Shown piece by piece: positions 27,830 to 35,564 of a DNA stretch of 64,000 nt. Position 1 is the stretch's first letter. Each line of letters starts with the position of its first letter. A program made the translations under genes and the position numbers. The notes under the pieces were generated by a model. The model was given only the letters and a program-made list of their open reading frames with translations. It was not told the DNA's origin and made no database searches. The DNA comes from Prevotella sp. MGM1 (GTDB lineage: Bacteria; Bacteroidota; Bacteroidia; Bacteroidales; Bacteroidaceae), in contig NZ_BEWV01000216.1 of assembly GCF_002933775.1 (NCBI RefSeq), positions 36,044-100,043 on the forward strand. Reading direction: 5' to 3'.

Positions 27830-29238
27830 AACGTCTGTTTTTTATTTCTGTTTTGTTTAAACTCACGTATCGCCTCGACCACATTCACTTTCTTTCCGCC
27901 CTTGAAAGCTATGATGAAAGCCTCGGGAAACTTCTCTACAAGTTCTTTCCTCAGGCGGTATATGGCGTTATAGTCCGCCGACGCTCCGCAAGTATACTTA
28001 TACATGCCGTTCTCTTCGTAACAGTCTATGTTTTCAGCGCCCTTGAATTGCTGGCTGTCGGGACGCAGATTGCGGTTACTTGCAAGTATCTGGACCTTGA
28101 ATATAGGCTCGTCAGCGCTTTGCTCCGTGGTGCGTATTCTTATTTCATGTACGGCATTGTCTTGCTTTCCGGTCGTGCCAGCCGCTTGCTTGACACCGTT
28201 TGCCTGCTGTTTCGTATTGCCTGTATGCTGTCCGGCCGCAACTGTCGAATTCTGCCCGGCGTCATTTTTCCTCGCTTCCGCCTGCTCATCACGGCCGGCC
28301 GCTGTCCGGAGGGCATCAGGCAGATGTCCGCCACGGGCATCCCGCAATTCTGCCACTATGCTCTCGGCATCCGTATTCTTCTTTTTGGATTTGCTTTTCT
28401 TTTTCTCATCTTTCTTATCCTCATCCGCTTCGGCCGCCTTTTTCTGCGCTTCCGACATGTAAGGAACGGTTATCGACTTATCATATTTCTTACGATAATC
28501 CAGAAAAGCGTTGTATATGCCTCTTCCAAGAGCGTCTATTCCGTTCTCCGTATTAAGAAATCTCTCTTCCTCGGGAGTGGTGATAAATCCCAACTCTATC
28601 AAGCAACCCGGCATCGATGTCTCCCGCAATACAAGGAACCCAGCCTGCTTGACACCTTTATTGGGCCTTCCCGCCGCCGCACAGGTGCGCTGCTGGACAT
28701 ATCTCGCCATGTCTACGCTCTGTGCCATGTTCCTGTCTTGCATGAACTCAAACATTATATAACTTTCCGACGAACGCGGATCAAACCCCTCATAATGCTG
28801 TTTATAGTCTTTTTCTATCAAGATTACCGAGTTCTCGCGCTTAGCCACGTCAAAATTGTCAGACGCCCGGTGCATACCGAGCGTATAAGTCTCCAACCCA
28901 CGCGCTATCTTTCCTTTCGGCAGAGCATTCGTATGCACAGACACAAACAGATCGGCCTTATTGCGGTTGGCTATGTTCGCCCGTTCATGGAGAGTTACGA
29001 ACACATCCGTCTTGCGCGTATATATAACTTTGACATCAGGACAGTTACGCTCCACGTACCTGCCGAAAGCCAGAGCGACATTAAGGTTGATGTTTTTCTC
29101 TTTCGAGTATGTACCCAGCGCCCCAGTGTCATGTCCGCCGTGCCCCGGATCTATGACAAGGGTAAAGCGTTTCTCAGCAGCCCAGGCCACCGAAAAACAC
29201 ATGGCAATCAATAAGGATAGAATTGTTCTTTTGCACAT
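27826..29238 (-). CDS. N-acetylmuramoyl-L-alanine amidase with SPOR-like C-terminus
   Basis: 470 residues from the ATG at 29238; an upstream in-frame TTG is rejected because the -7 promoter box lies over it. Signal peptide to SVAWA (residue 20). The Amidase_3 domain (about residues 25-235) shows the zinc-site motifs VIDPGHGGHDTGA (His33), LFVSVHTNA and the late CLIELGFITTPEE with the catalytic Glu. A Lys/Glu/Asp-rich linker (KKDEKKKSKSKKK region, about 265-300) and a Gln/Thr-rich segment follow. The last 80 residues (IFKVQILASNRNL, NGMYKYTCGASADYNAIYRLRKEL, AFIIAF) resemble a SPOR peptidoglycan-binding domain. It cleaves the amide between MurNAc and the stem peptide, probably during cell separation. 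Overlaps the MCE gene downstream. Confidence 0.92.
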   Translation of the reverse strand: MCKRTILSLLIAMCFSVAWAAEKRFTLVIDPGHGGHDTGALGTYSKEKNINLNVALAFGRYVERNCPDVKVIYTRKTDVFVTLHERANIANRNKADLFVSVHTNALPKGKIARGLETYTLGMHRASDNFDVAKRENSVILIEKDYKQHYEGFDPRSSESYIMFEFMQDRNMAQSVDMARYVQQRTCAAAGRPNKGVKQAGFLVLRETSMPGCLIELGFITTPEEERFLNTENGIDALGRGIYNAFLDYRKKYDKSITVPYMSEAQKKAAEADEDKKDEKKKSKSKKKNTDAESIVAELRDARGGHLPDALRTAAGRDEQAEARKNDAGQNSTVAAGQHTGNTKQQANGVKQAAGTTGKQDNAVHEIRIRTTEQSADEPIFKVQILASNRNLRPDSQQFKGAENIDCYEENGMYKYTCGASADYNAIYRLRKELVEKFPEAFIIAFKGGKKVNVVEAIREFKQNRNKKQTL

Positions 29239-29256
29239 ACTGCCTATAAATTGGTG

Positions 29257-29264
29257 CAAAAATA
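29257..29264 (-). promoter_or_regulatory. Putative -7 box of the amidase-MCE operon
   Basis: Minus-strand TATTTTTG followed by CACC, 18 bp upstream of the ATG at 29238. It decides against the upstream TTG start. Confidence 0.55.
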
Positions 29265-29388
29265 GACATTTTCCGATAAAAACTCAAATATATCAAATAG
29301 TTTTATCATTTATTAAATGTATATCAATCAGATTACCGGCGCAGGAGTTTTCTGTATCGGAAAGATATTGTAATCAGCGGGTTACCGC

Positions 29389-29760
29389 TTAGTCCCTTGT
29401 CAAATGCACCTCCACACCCGCCCCACGGCAGTCGGCTCCCATAGGAGGATTGCACTTTGTGACACTCAAATCGACACTTTCCAATGCCGGAAACTCGGCG
29501 AAAAGAGCCTTCCCGATACGTCCGGCGACATGTTCCAGCAATCCAGACGGGCGCTTCATCTCGCGCTTCACGACTTCAAACACATCCGCATAACTAACGG
29601 TATTATCCACATCATCGGTCAGCATGGCATGCGTAATGTCGTATCCCACACGCACATCGACAACAAAATCCGCCCCAACCGTCGTCTCCTGGGGCATCAC
29701 CCCGTGACTGGCATGAAAACGGATACCGTTCAAATAAATATAACTTGATTGCAATTTCAT
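29389..29760 (-). CDS. folB: Dihydroneopterin aldolase
   Basis: A 123-residue protein of normal FolB length. The start IYLNGIRFHASHGVMPQE contains the conserved HG...PQE segment, and later residues include VSYADVFEVVKREM, LLEHVAGRIGKALF and SVTKCNPPMG, the KxxPP signature. It converts dihydroneopterin to 6-hydroxymethyl-dihydropterin in folate synthesis, in the cytoplasm. It is transcribed toward the amidase gene with a 150-bp gap, probably as a separate unit. No other folate genes are adjacent. Confidence 0.93.
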   Translation of the reverse strand: MKLQSSYIYLNGIRFHASHGVMPQETTVGADFVVDVRVGYDITHAMLTDDVDNTVSYADVFEVVKREMKRPSGLLEHVAGRIGKALFAEFPALESVDLSVTKCNPPMGADCRGAGVEVHLTRD

Positions 29761-29846
29761 TATTCTTATGATTATAAACGAGATTTCAATAACCGGTAAT
29801 CAAGTGTCTGTGATGAGAAAAACTCGTTTGAAAATGATTTGCGGAG

Positions 29847-29954
29847 TATTGGAATAACTGAAAGTTCGGAGCCGGTAGTGGGACATGCCGGATAAAGGCA
29901 TTATTAATCAATGGCGCTCCCACTACCGGCACCGAACTTCCAGTTATTCCAATA
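29847..29954. repeat. Long inverted repeat downstream of nrdJ
   Basis: Two 37-nt arms (29847-29883 and 29918-29954) are inverted copies with two mismatches, enclosing a 34-nt loop that itself holds an ATGCC/GGCAT stem. It starts 12 bp beyond the nrdJ stop codon. Outside the arms, sequence from the end of nrdJ (TGCGGA) recurs inverted at 29839-29844, so the left arm looks like an inverted duplication of the nrdJ 3' flank with a short deletion. It may act as a transcript-end hairpin, though a T run is missing. Confidence 0.75.
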
Positions 29955-29966
29955 TCCCAAAAACCA

Positions 29967-32531
29967 TTATCCGCAACGCGATGCCCCGCAGTTCTTGCAT
30001 ATCAGGCAGCCCTCCTGATACAGCAGCGTTTCCTGTCCGCAATTCGGGCATTTCTGTCCTTTTGCCTCCGTACCGTCCACGATATACTTTTTAAGCGCGC
30101 GCTCAACACCGTTTTTCCATGTGTTGATGCTTTCGCTTTTGAGCTGAAGTGAGCCTACAAGCTTTATGACATGGTCTATCGGCATACGGTAACGGAGCAC
30201 TCCACTGATGAGCTTGGCATAATTCCAGTACTCGGGATTGAACTTCTCGCTAAGTCCCTCTACCGTCGTCTTGTATCCCCGCTTGTTTTCAAACTGGAAG
30301 TCATAACGCTTGTGCCCGTCCTCGCTTACGCTCTTCACAATCTTTCCTTTGGTAACGGTCTTGGGCAACACTATACCTTCCTCATCGTCTTGCAATCCCG
30401 TGAATATCTCATACGGATAACCGTTGAGCAGTCCGACAAACGCCACCCACTTCTCCTTATTATTCTGGAAGCGCACCACATCGCATTCAAGCGTCCGCGG
30501 CCTTACCTCGGTAACCTCAGGATGCTTGCACGGCTTAGCGTCTCCGTCGGCTGTATGCCCGTCTTTCTTCTTGTCTTTCTTGGATACGGAAATCATTACT
30601 CCCGCACGGCTGCCGTCACGATATATCGTGCAGCCTTTGCATCCCGAGCGCCATGCTTCCACATAAAGACGGTTTACAAGAGCCTCGTCCACGTCATTGG
30701 GCAGGTTTACCGTCACGCTGATAGAGTGGTCCACCCATTTCTGTATCATGCCCTGCATGCGCACTTTCATGAGCCAGTCCACATCATTTGCCGTGGCCTT
30801 GTAATACGGCGACTTGGCTACAAGCTCGTCTATCTCGTCCTGCGTATACCTCTTTGCCGTGTCAAGACCGTTCACTTCCATCCAAGTGAGGAACTTATGA
30901 TGGTATACGATGTATTCCTCGAACGAGTCTCCTACCTCGTCCACAAAATCCACATGCACGTCCACATCGCCCGGATTGACCTTGCGGCGACGCTTGTATA
31001 CCGGCATGAACACCGGCTCTATACCGCTTGTGGTCTGAGTCATGAGGCTTGTCGTGCCGGTAGGTGCGATTGTAAGGCAGGCAATGTTCCGGCGACCGTA
31101 TTTCACCATGTCTTCATATAACTGCGGATCGGCCTCTTTCAGGCGCATGATGAAAGGATTTGCCGCTTCCCTTGCCGCGTCGAACACTTCGAAAGCGCCG
31201 CGTGTCCTGGCCATGTCTACCGACGAACGGTATGCCGAAAGGGCCAACTGCCTGTGTACATCGACAGAGAAGTCGGTTGCCTCTTGTGTGCCATAACGCA
31301 GGTTCATAGCCGCCAGCATGTCGCCCTCGGCCGTTATTCCGACACCCGTGCGTCGTCCCATACCGCTCTTTCGCCTTATTTTTTCCCAAAGATAAAGCTC
31401 GGCCCCTTTCACCTCTTCGTTCTGAGGATCGCATCCTATCTTTTCCATTATGGCGTCTATCTTCTCCAATTCGAGGTCTACGATGTCGTCCATTATGCGT
31501 TGCGCCGCGGCCACGTGCTTGGCAAACAGCGCATAGTCGAAACTCGCCTCAGGGGTGAAAGGATTGCGCACGTATGAATACAGGTTTATTGACAGCAGCC
31601 TGCACGAGTCGTAAGGACATAGCGGTATCTCTCCGCATGGGTTTGTAGACACCGTGCGGAACCCCAGGTCGGCATAGCAGTCGGGGATGCTCTCACGCAA
31701 TATCGTATCCCAGAAGAGCACTCCCGGCTCGGCACTCTTCCATGCGTTGTGCACTATTTTCTCCCACAACGCTTTGGCGTCGATCTCTTTTTGGTAGTCG
31801 GGTGTGGCGCTGTCTATCGGAAACTTCTGCATATACGGTTTGCCGTCTACCGCCGCCTGCATGAATTCATCGTCGATCTTGACTGATACGTTGGCGCCCG
31901 TCACCTTGCCCTCGGTCATCTTGGCGTCAATGAAAGCCTCGCTGTCAGGATGCTTTATGCTCACCGACAGCATCAGGGCGCCGCGCCTACCGTCCTGCGC
32001 CACTTCACGTGTCGAGTTGCTGTAACGCTCCATGAAAGGCACGAGACCCGTTGAAGTGAGCGCCGAGTTGTTCACCGGAGACCCTTTCGGACGTATGTGG
32101 CTAAGGTCGTGCCCCACTCCGCCGCGACGCTTCATCAACTGTACCTGCTCCTCGTCTATCCGCATTATGGCGCCATACGAGTCGGCATCGCCATCGAGAC
32201 CGATTACGAAACAGTTGCTCAGCGAGGCCACCTGATAATTGTTTCCGATACCCGTCATAGGGCTTCCGGCAGGCACTATATACTTGAAGTGGTCGAGCAG
32301 CTCGAATATCTCCTGTGCCGACATCGGATCGGCGTATTTCTGTTCTATCCTTGCTATCTCATTGGCTATGCGGCGGTGCATGTCTTCGGGCGATTTCTCA
32401 TATATGTTTCCGAAGCTGTCTTTCATGGCATACTTGTTCACCCACACACGGGCCGCAAGCTCGTCGCCGCCAAAATATTTCTTTGAGGCCTCGAAAGCCT
32501 CGTCGTTACTGTAAGTTTTCTTGTTGTCCAT
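29967..32531 (-). CDS. nrdJ: Adenosylcobalamin-dependent ribonucleotide reductase (class II)
   Basis: 854 residues from the ATG at 32531; an upstream TTG at 32558 is rejected because it falls in the -7 box. The protein reduces ribonucleotides using a cobalamin-generated thiyl radical. Visible motifs: SNCFVIGLDGDADS and KRRGGVGHDLSHIRP, SNSTREVAQDGRRGALML, the NPCGEIPLCPYDSC loop with active-site Cys near residue 300, and LTIAPTGTTSLM. The C-terminal tail has two CxxC pairs (CPNCGQ and CLICKNCG), a zinc-ribbon-like end typical of the long NrdJ class. It gives oxygen-independent dNTP supply. No cobalamin riboswitch was recognised upstream. Confidence 0.95.
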   Translation of the reverse strand: MDNKKTYSNDEAFEASKKYFGGDELAARVWVNKYAMKDSFGNIYEKSPEDMHRRIANEIARIEQKYADPMSAQEIFELLDHFKYIVPAGSPMTGIGNNYQVASLSNCFVIGLDGDADSYGAIMRIDEEQVQLMKRRGGVGHDLSHIRPKGSPVNNSALTSTGLVPFMERYSNSTREVAQDGRRGALMLSVSIKHPDSEAFIDAKMTEGKVTGANVSVKIDDEFMQAAVDGKPYMQKFPIDSATPDYQKEIDAKALWEKIVHNAWKSAEPGVLFWDTILRESIPDCYADLGFRTVSTNPCGEIPLCPYDSCRLLSINLYSYVRNPFTPEASFDYALFAKHVAAAQRIMDDIVDLELEKIDAIMEKIGCDPQNEEVKGAELYLWEKIRRKSGMGRRTGVGITAEGDMLAAMNLRYGTQEATDFSVDVHRQLALSAYRSSVDMARTRGAFEVFDAAREAANPFIMRLKEADPQLYEDMVKYGRRNIACLTIAPTGTTSLMTQTTSGIEPVFMPVYKRRRKVNPGDVDVHVDFVDEVGDSFEEYIVYHHKFLTWMEVNGLDTAKRYTQDEIDELVAKSPYYKATANDVDWLMKVRMQGMIQKWVDHSISVTVNLPNDVDEALVNRLYVEAWRSGCKGCTIYRDGSRAGVMISVSKKDKKKDGHTADGDAKPCKHPEVTEVRPRTLECDVVRFQNNKEKWVAFVGLLNGYPYEIFTGLQDDEEGIVLPKTVTKGKIVKSVSEDGHKRYDFQFENKRGYKTTVEGLSEKFNPEYWNYAKLISGVLRYRMPIDHVIKLVGSLQLKSESINTWKNGVERALKKYIVDGTEAKGQKCPNCGQETLLYQEGCLICKNCGASRCG

Positions 32532-32555
32532 TACGGTGATATTGATTTCGACCGA

Positions 32556-32563
32556 CAAAGATA
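32556..32563 (-). promoter_or_regulatory. Putative -7 box of nrdJ
   Basis: Minus-strand TATCTTTG followed by TCGG, 24 bp upstream of the ATG at 32531. Confidence 0.55.
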
Positions 32564-32767
32564 ACTACTTTATTCGATACGGCAAATAATTTTCACGGAA
32601 AACTTTTTGCTCCTCACGAGGCGATGAAATCATCCGAAAAAGGGAACCGAATGGCTTTGCGAAAGACGGTTGACGTACTTAAAAAGAAAGCCGTGAAGAT
32701 GCCTGCATTTGCATTGTCACACTTTTTTCACTACCTTTGCGCCATCAACTAAAACAATCAATAAATC

Positions 32768-34387
32768 ATGATTAAAAAATTCTTCAAATGCCTTGTGCCG
32801 CTTGCTGCGCTGACGGTGATAACCGCAGCTGCCCAAGCCACATGGAACGACACTGCCGACGGTTTCGGGGCTATACGCAACGACGCTTTCCGGCACACAA
32901 CCGACGGCAGTCCGCTGTTCAGTCACGGCGGCGGAATATTCCGCTTCAAAGACCCTGATACTGGCACAGACAAGTACTATTGGTACGGCGTGCGCTACCG
33001 AGGGTCGAAAGAGTACATGGCCGACCCGTCTGTGACTGTCGAGCACGCCGTATTCGACGGAGTGACATGTTACAGCTCGACGAACCTTACCGACTGGAAG
33101 TATGAAGGCGACGTGCTCGACATAAACGAGATTTCCGCCCACGAACATGTGTCGTGGGTCGGACGGCTCGGCGTGGCATATATAGACAGCATGCGGTGCT
33201 ATTCGCTAATAGTGCAGTGCGGCAACGGAGTGCTGTTCACCACATCCCCCACTCCCGCCGGCCGTTTCCGCTGGCAATGGAAGCGAGACATGACCGCCAC
33301 CATAGGAACCCCGAATACCGGCGACCAGACTGTGTTCACCGATGAAGACACCGGCCGGTCTTACCTCGTCTACTCATACGGACGCGGGCGAAACAAGATT
33401 TACATATCTGAAATCGGCGTAAGGGGTGACAGCATAGACCTGCTTGACTGCACAAAGATATTCCACGGGGCAAGCCGTGAAGGCAACTGCATGTTCAAGT
33501 ACAAGGGTCGTTACTACATGTGCGCGTCCAACATATACGGCTGGGACGGCTCTTACGCCTATTACCTCATGGCCGACGACATACGCGGCCCCTACACGCC
33601 GACAAACGACATGCAGATAATGCCGGGATGCGAGGCCGACTACGCACACGTGTCGCAGACGGGATTCTTCTATACCGTGCGGGGCACGAAGCAGGAGACC
33701 GTAATTTACTGCGGTGACCGGTGGGCGTGCTTCGCCGGCAACGGCCTCGGCTATAACCAGTGGGTGCCTCTGTCGTTCGACAACGCCGGCAAGCCCTACT
33801 TCAATTCGCTGTCCTCATGGTCTCTGAACGAAACTACGGGAGAATGGCGGGTTAACTCCGACAACAATTATGTGCGAAACGGCAGTTTCGACGCCGACCG
33901 CCGACGGATACCCAATCCAGTGAAACCGCGGCAGGAACATCTGCTCGGCTGGGACACAGAGATAATCAAAGGCCGTGACGTGGCTGTAGACGACAGTCTG
34001 TCGCCGAAACTCAACCACCCCAACAGTCGCGACGACCGCCGCCACGTGACAGGCGAGTTCAGCCTATGTATCAGCGACGGCGAGGCTTTCACACGCCGTG
34101 TTTCGCAGGTGGTCGAGTCGTCTCCATACGTGCCACTGCCCGACGGCATATATACACTCAGCGCAAAGGTGCGCCGCACAGGCCGCTTCTCACGGCTGAC
34201 AATGTATGCCGAGAGCGGAGGCCGCAAGACCGAGCGCAAGATAAAACCGTCGGCCAAAGAATGGACGACCATATCCATTGACAATATAAAAATAAGCGGG
34301 AACCGCGCCGTGGTAGGCTTCTATGCCGACGGAGATGCTGGAGCGGAGTGCCTTGCCGACGATGTCGTGCTGACACCGAGACACTGA
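32768..34387 (+). CDS. GH43-type secreted glycosidase with C-terminal beta-sandwich domain
   Basis: A 539-residue exported protein (signal peptide to about AAAQA, residue 24). Residues about 40-365 form a five-bladed propeller of the GH43/GH-F type. The opening motif is DGSPLFSHGGGIFRF with HGGG at 53-56 in place of the usual Asp-Pro general-base motif, as in the exo-beta-1,3-galactanase branch (GH43_24), whose characterised members lack the canonical base Asp. Asp186 (NTGDQTVF) and Glu239 (REGNCMFKYKGRYYM) fit the pKa-modulator and acid positions. Residues about 370-539 resemble a carbohydrate-binding beta-sandwich (NYVRNGSFDADRRR..., FSLCISDGEAFTRRVSQVV). A galactan or arabinogalactan target is inferred, not shown. 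Stands alone; a hairpin terminator follows. Confidence 0.75.
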   Translation: MIKKFFKCLVPLAALTVITAAAQATWNDTADGFGAIRNDAFRHTTDGSPLFSHGGGIFRFKDPDTGTDKYYWYGVRYRGSKEYMADPSVTVEHAVFDGVTCYSSTNLTDWKYEGDVLDINEISAHEHVSWVGRLGVAYIDSMRCYSLIVQCGNGVLFTTSPTPAGRFRWQWKRDMTATIGTPNTGDQTVFTDEDTGRSYLVYSYGRGRNKIYISEIGVRGDSIDLLDCTKIFHGASREGNCMFKYKGRYYMCASNIYGWDGSYAYYLMADDIRGPYTPTNDMQIMPGCEADYAHVSQTGFFYTVRGTKQETVIYCGDRWACFAGNGLGYNQWVPLSFDNAGKPYFNSLSSWSLNETTGEWRVNSDNNYVRNGSFDADRRRIPNPVKPRQEHLLGWDTEIIKGRDVAVDDSLSPKLNHPNSRDDRRHVTGEFSLCISDGEAFTRRVSQVVESSPYVPLPDGIYTLSAKVRRTGRFSRLTMYAESGGRKTERKIKPSAKEWTTISIDNIKISGNRAVVGFYADGDAGAECLADDVVLTPRH

Positions 34388-34465
34388 ACATGACGAGAGC
34401 ATTACTCAACAGTACATTCAGGTAAGGGTCAACGGCATTACAGAATTAATTTACAAAAAAACGAC

Positions 34466-34511
34466 GATTCATGATTTTTCAAGGTTACCACACCTTGCAA
34501 AATCATGAATC
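34466..34511 (+). terminator. Terminator after the GH43-type gene
   Basis: Arms of 20 nt (34466-34485 and 34492-34511; GATTCATGATTTTTCAAGGT type) pair with one mismatch around a 6-nt loop, then ATTTTTAC. Located 79 bp past the stop codon. Confidence 0.8.
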
Positions 34512-34614
34512 ATTTTTACATTCATATCAGTTTTTTCAACTTTTACGGCTTTGTAAAGGCTCCGGCACGAAAAAGCGGAAAAACGGTAAATATCTGGTTT
34601 TCTTCATATTGTCC

Positions 34615-34701
34615 TGCATTTGGATACCCGTTGCAACGCATTTAGTATCCCGTTGGAGTGCAACGAGCGTCCCGTTGCACTCCAACGGGTATCCAAATGC
34701 A
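34615..34701. repeat. Modular hairpin repeat, copy B, with two competing stems
   Basis: One right-hand region pairs with two different left arms. Stem 1: 34649-34665 with 34673-34689, 17 bp perfect, 7-nt loop. Stem 2: 34615-34633 with 34683-34701, 19 bp perfect. They share bases 34683-34689, so only one can form. Contains GCGTCCCGTTGC shared with copy A and GATACCCGTTG...AACGCATTTAG shared with copy C. Confidence 0.75.
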
Positions 34702-35420
34702 ACGCAAAAAGCCATAAAATTCGAACCAACGGGATACTTATTGCCTCAAAAAAGGATTACCAACTGATTTCGACTGGCATATTTTCATGCTCCCAAACGT
34801 TTTTTTCGTCCGGAAATGACATAGAAGACACACTCTTTTTTGTCACTTTACTATACAATACGATACCACTGACTGTAAATATTTACTACTTCAGATTCGG
34901 AAATCCGGAGTAACCGCACACGCTTTTCACCACTTCCCATATCCTGTATTTGTTTCTGATTACAGAACAGCCCACCATTTGTGGCCAAGCAGCCAAAATA
35001 CATATTGCATCATACAAAAGAGAAAACGCCACAGCCTACGTGTTATCCGATCGCAAAGGTGCTTTGTAACACCATCCGGACGGATATTTCATTTCAATAA
35101 ACGCACAAATGAGAAATACGCCCAAACAGGGTTGTCCCGTATCGAAACCCGTTCCGAGCTTTAAAACTGATAGCAGACATTTATGTTCGTTTTCACAATA
35201 TCCAAAAAACAATTGGCTACCCATCGTACTAAAAAAACGTTAATTTTTAACTCTTTTTGCATCCGAAAACCATATCACAACGTCTATCATTCAAATGCGC
35301 CATATACGTCGGTCTAATGAGGCAAATCCATGTACGCAGGGCATCGGAAAGACACGACATGCGCTGATAACACAACGAATATTTTAATAACGTAAAATAA
35401 AGTTAACGTGTTTTAAAATC

Positions 35421-35460
35421 GGGGGGGGTAATTTCATTTACCCATAATTGTTTATCTTTG
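35421..35460 (+). promoter_or_regulatory. Promoter region with G8 tract before the beta-barrel gene
   Basis: A run of eight G (35421-35428) is followed 24 bp later by the -7 box TATCTTTG (35453-35460) and CA. The G run abuts the place where the -33 element should lie. The leader to the ATG at 35565 is roughly 100 nt. Confidence 0.5.
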
Positions 35461-35564
35461 CACGAAGAAAGCGATAAAAATCTGCACAATGAAAGTCGCC
35501 GCACGCAAAAACGTGACAATATGTAAACCCTTAGAAAACGGACAGAACATCAAAAAAGACAATA

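Larger units (their letters stand above)
34388..35564. other. Long spacer with terminator, repeat copy B and a G-tract promoter
   Basis: 1177 bp without a supported gene. It contains the GH43 terminator (34466-34511), modular repeat copy B (34615-34701, with a related half-unit CCAACGGGATAC near 34725), and the promoter of the beta-barrel gene (G8 tract at 35421, -7 box at 35453). Open frames of about 98 residues in the repeat area are built from the repeat itself and were not called. Confidence 0.55.

Noticed and set aside
34471..34913. Overlapping open frames of about 98 codons in the spacer after the GH43-type gene
   Set aside because: They are made largely of the hairpin repeat and terminator sequence, with no ribosome-binding context or protein family.
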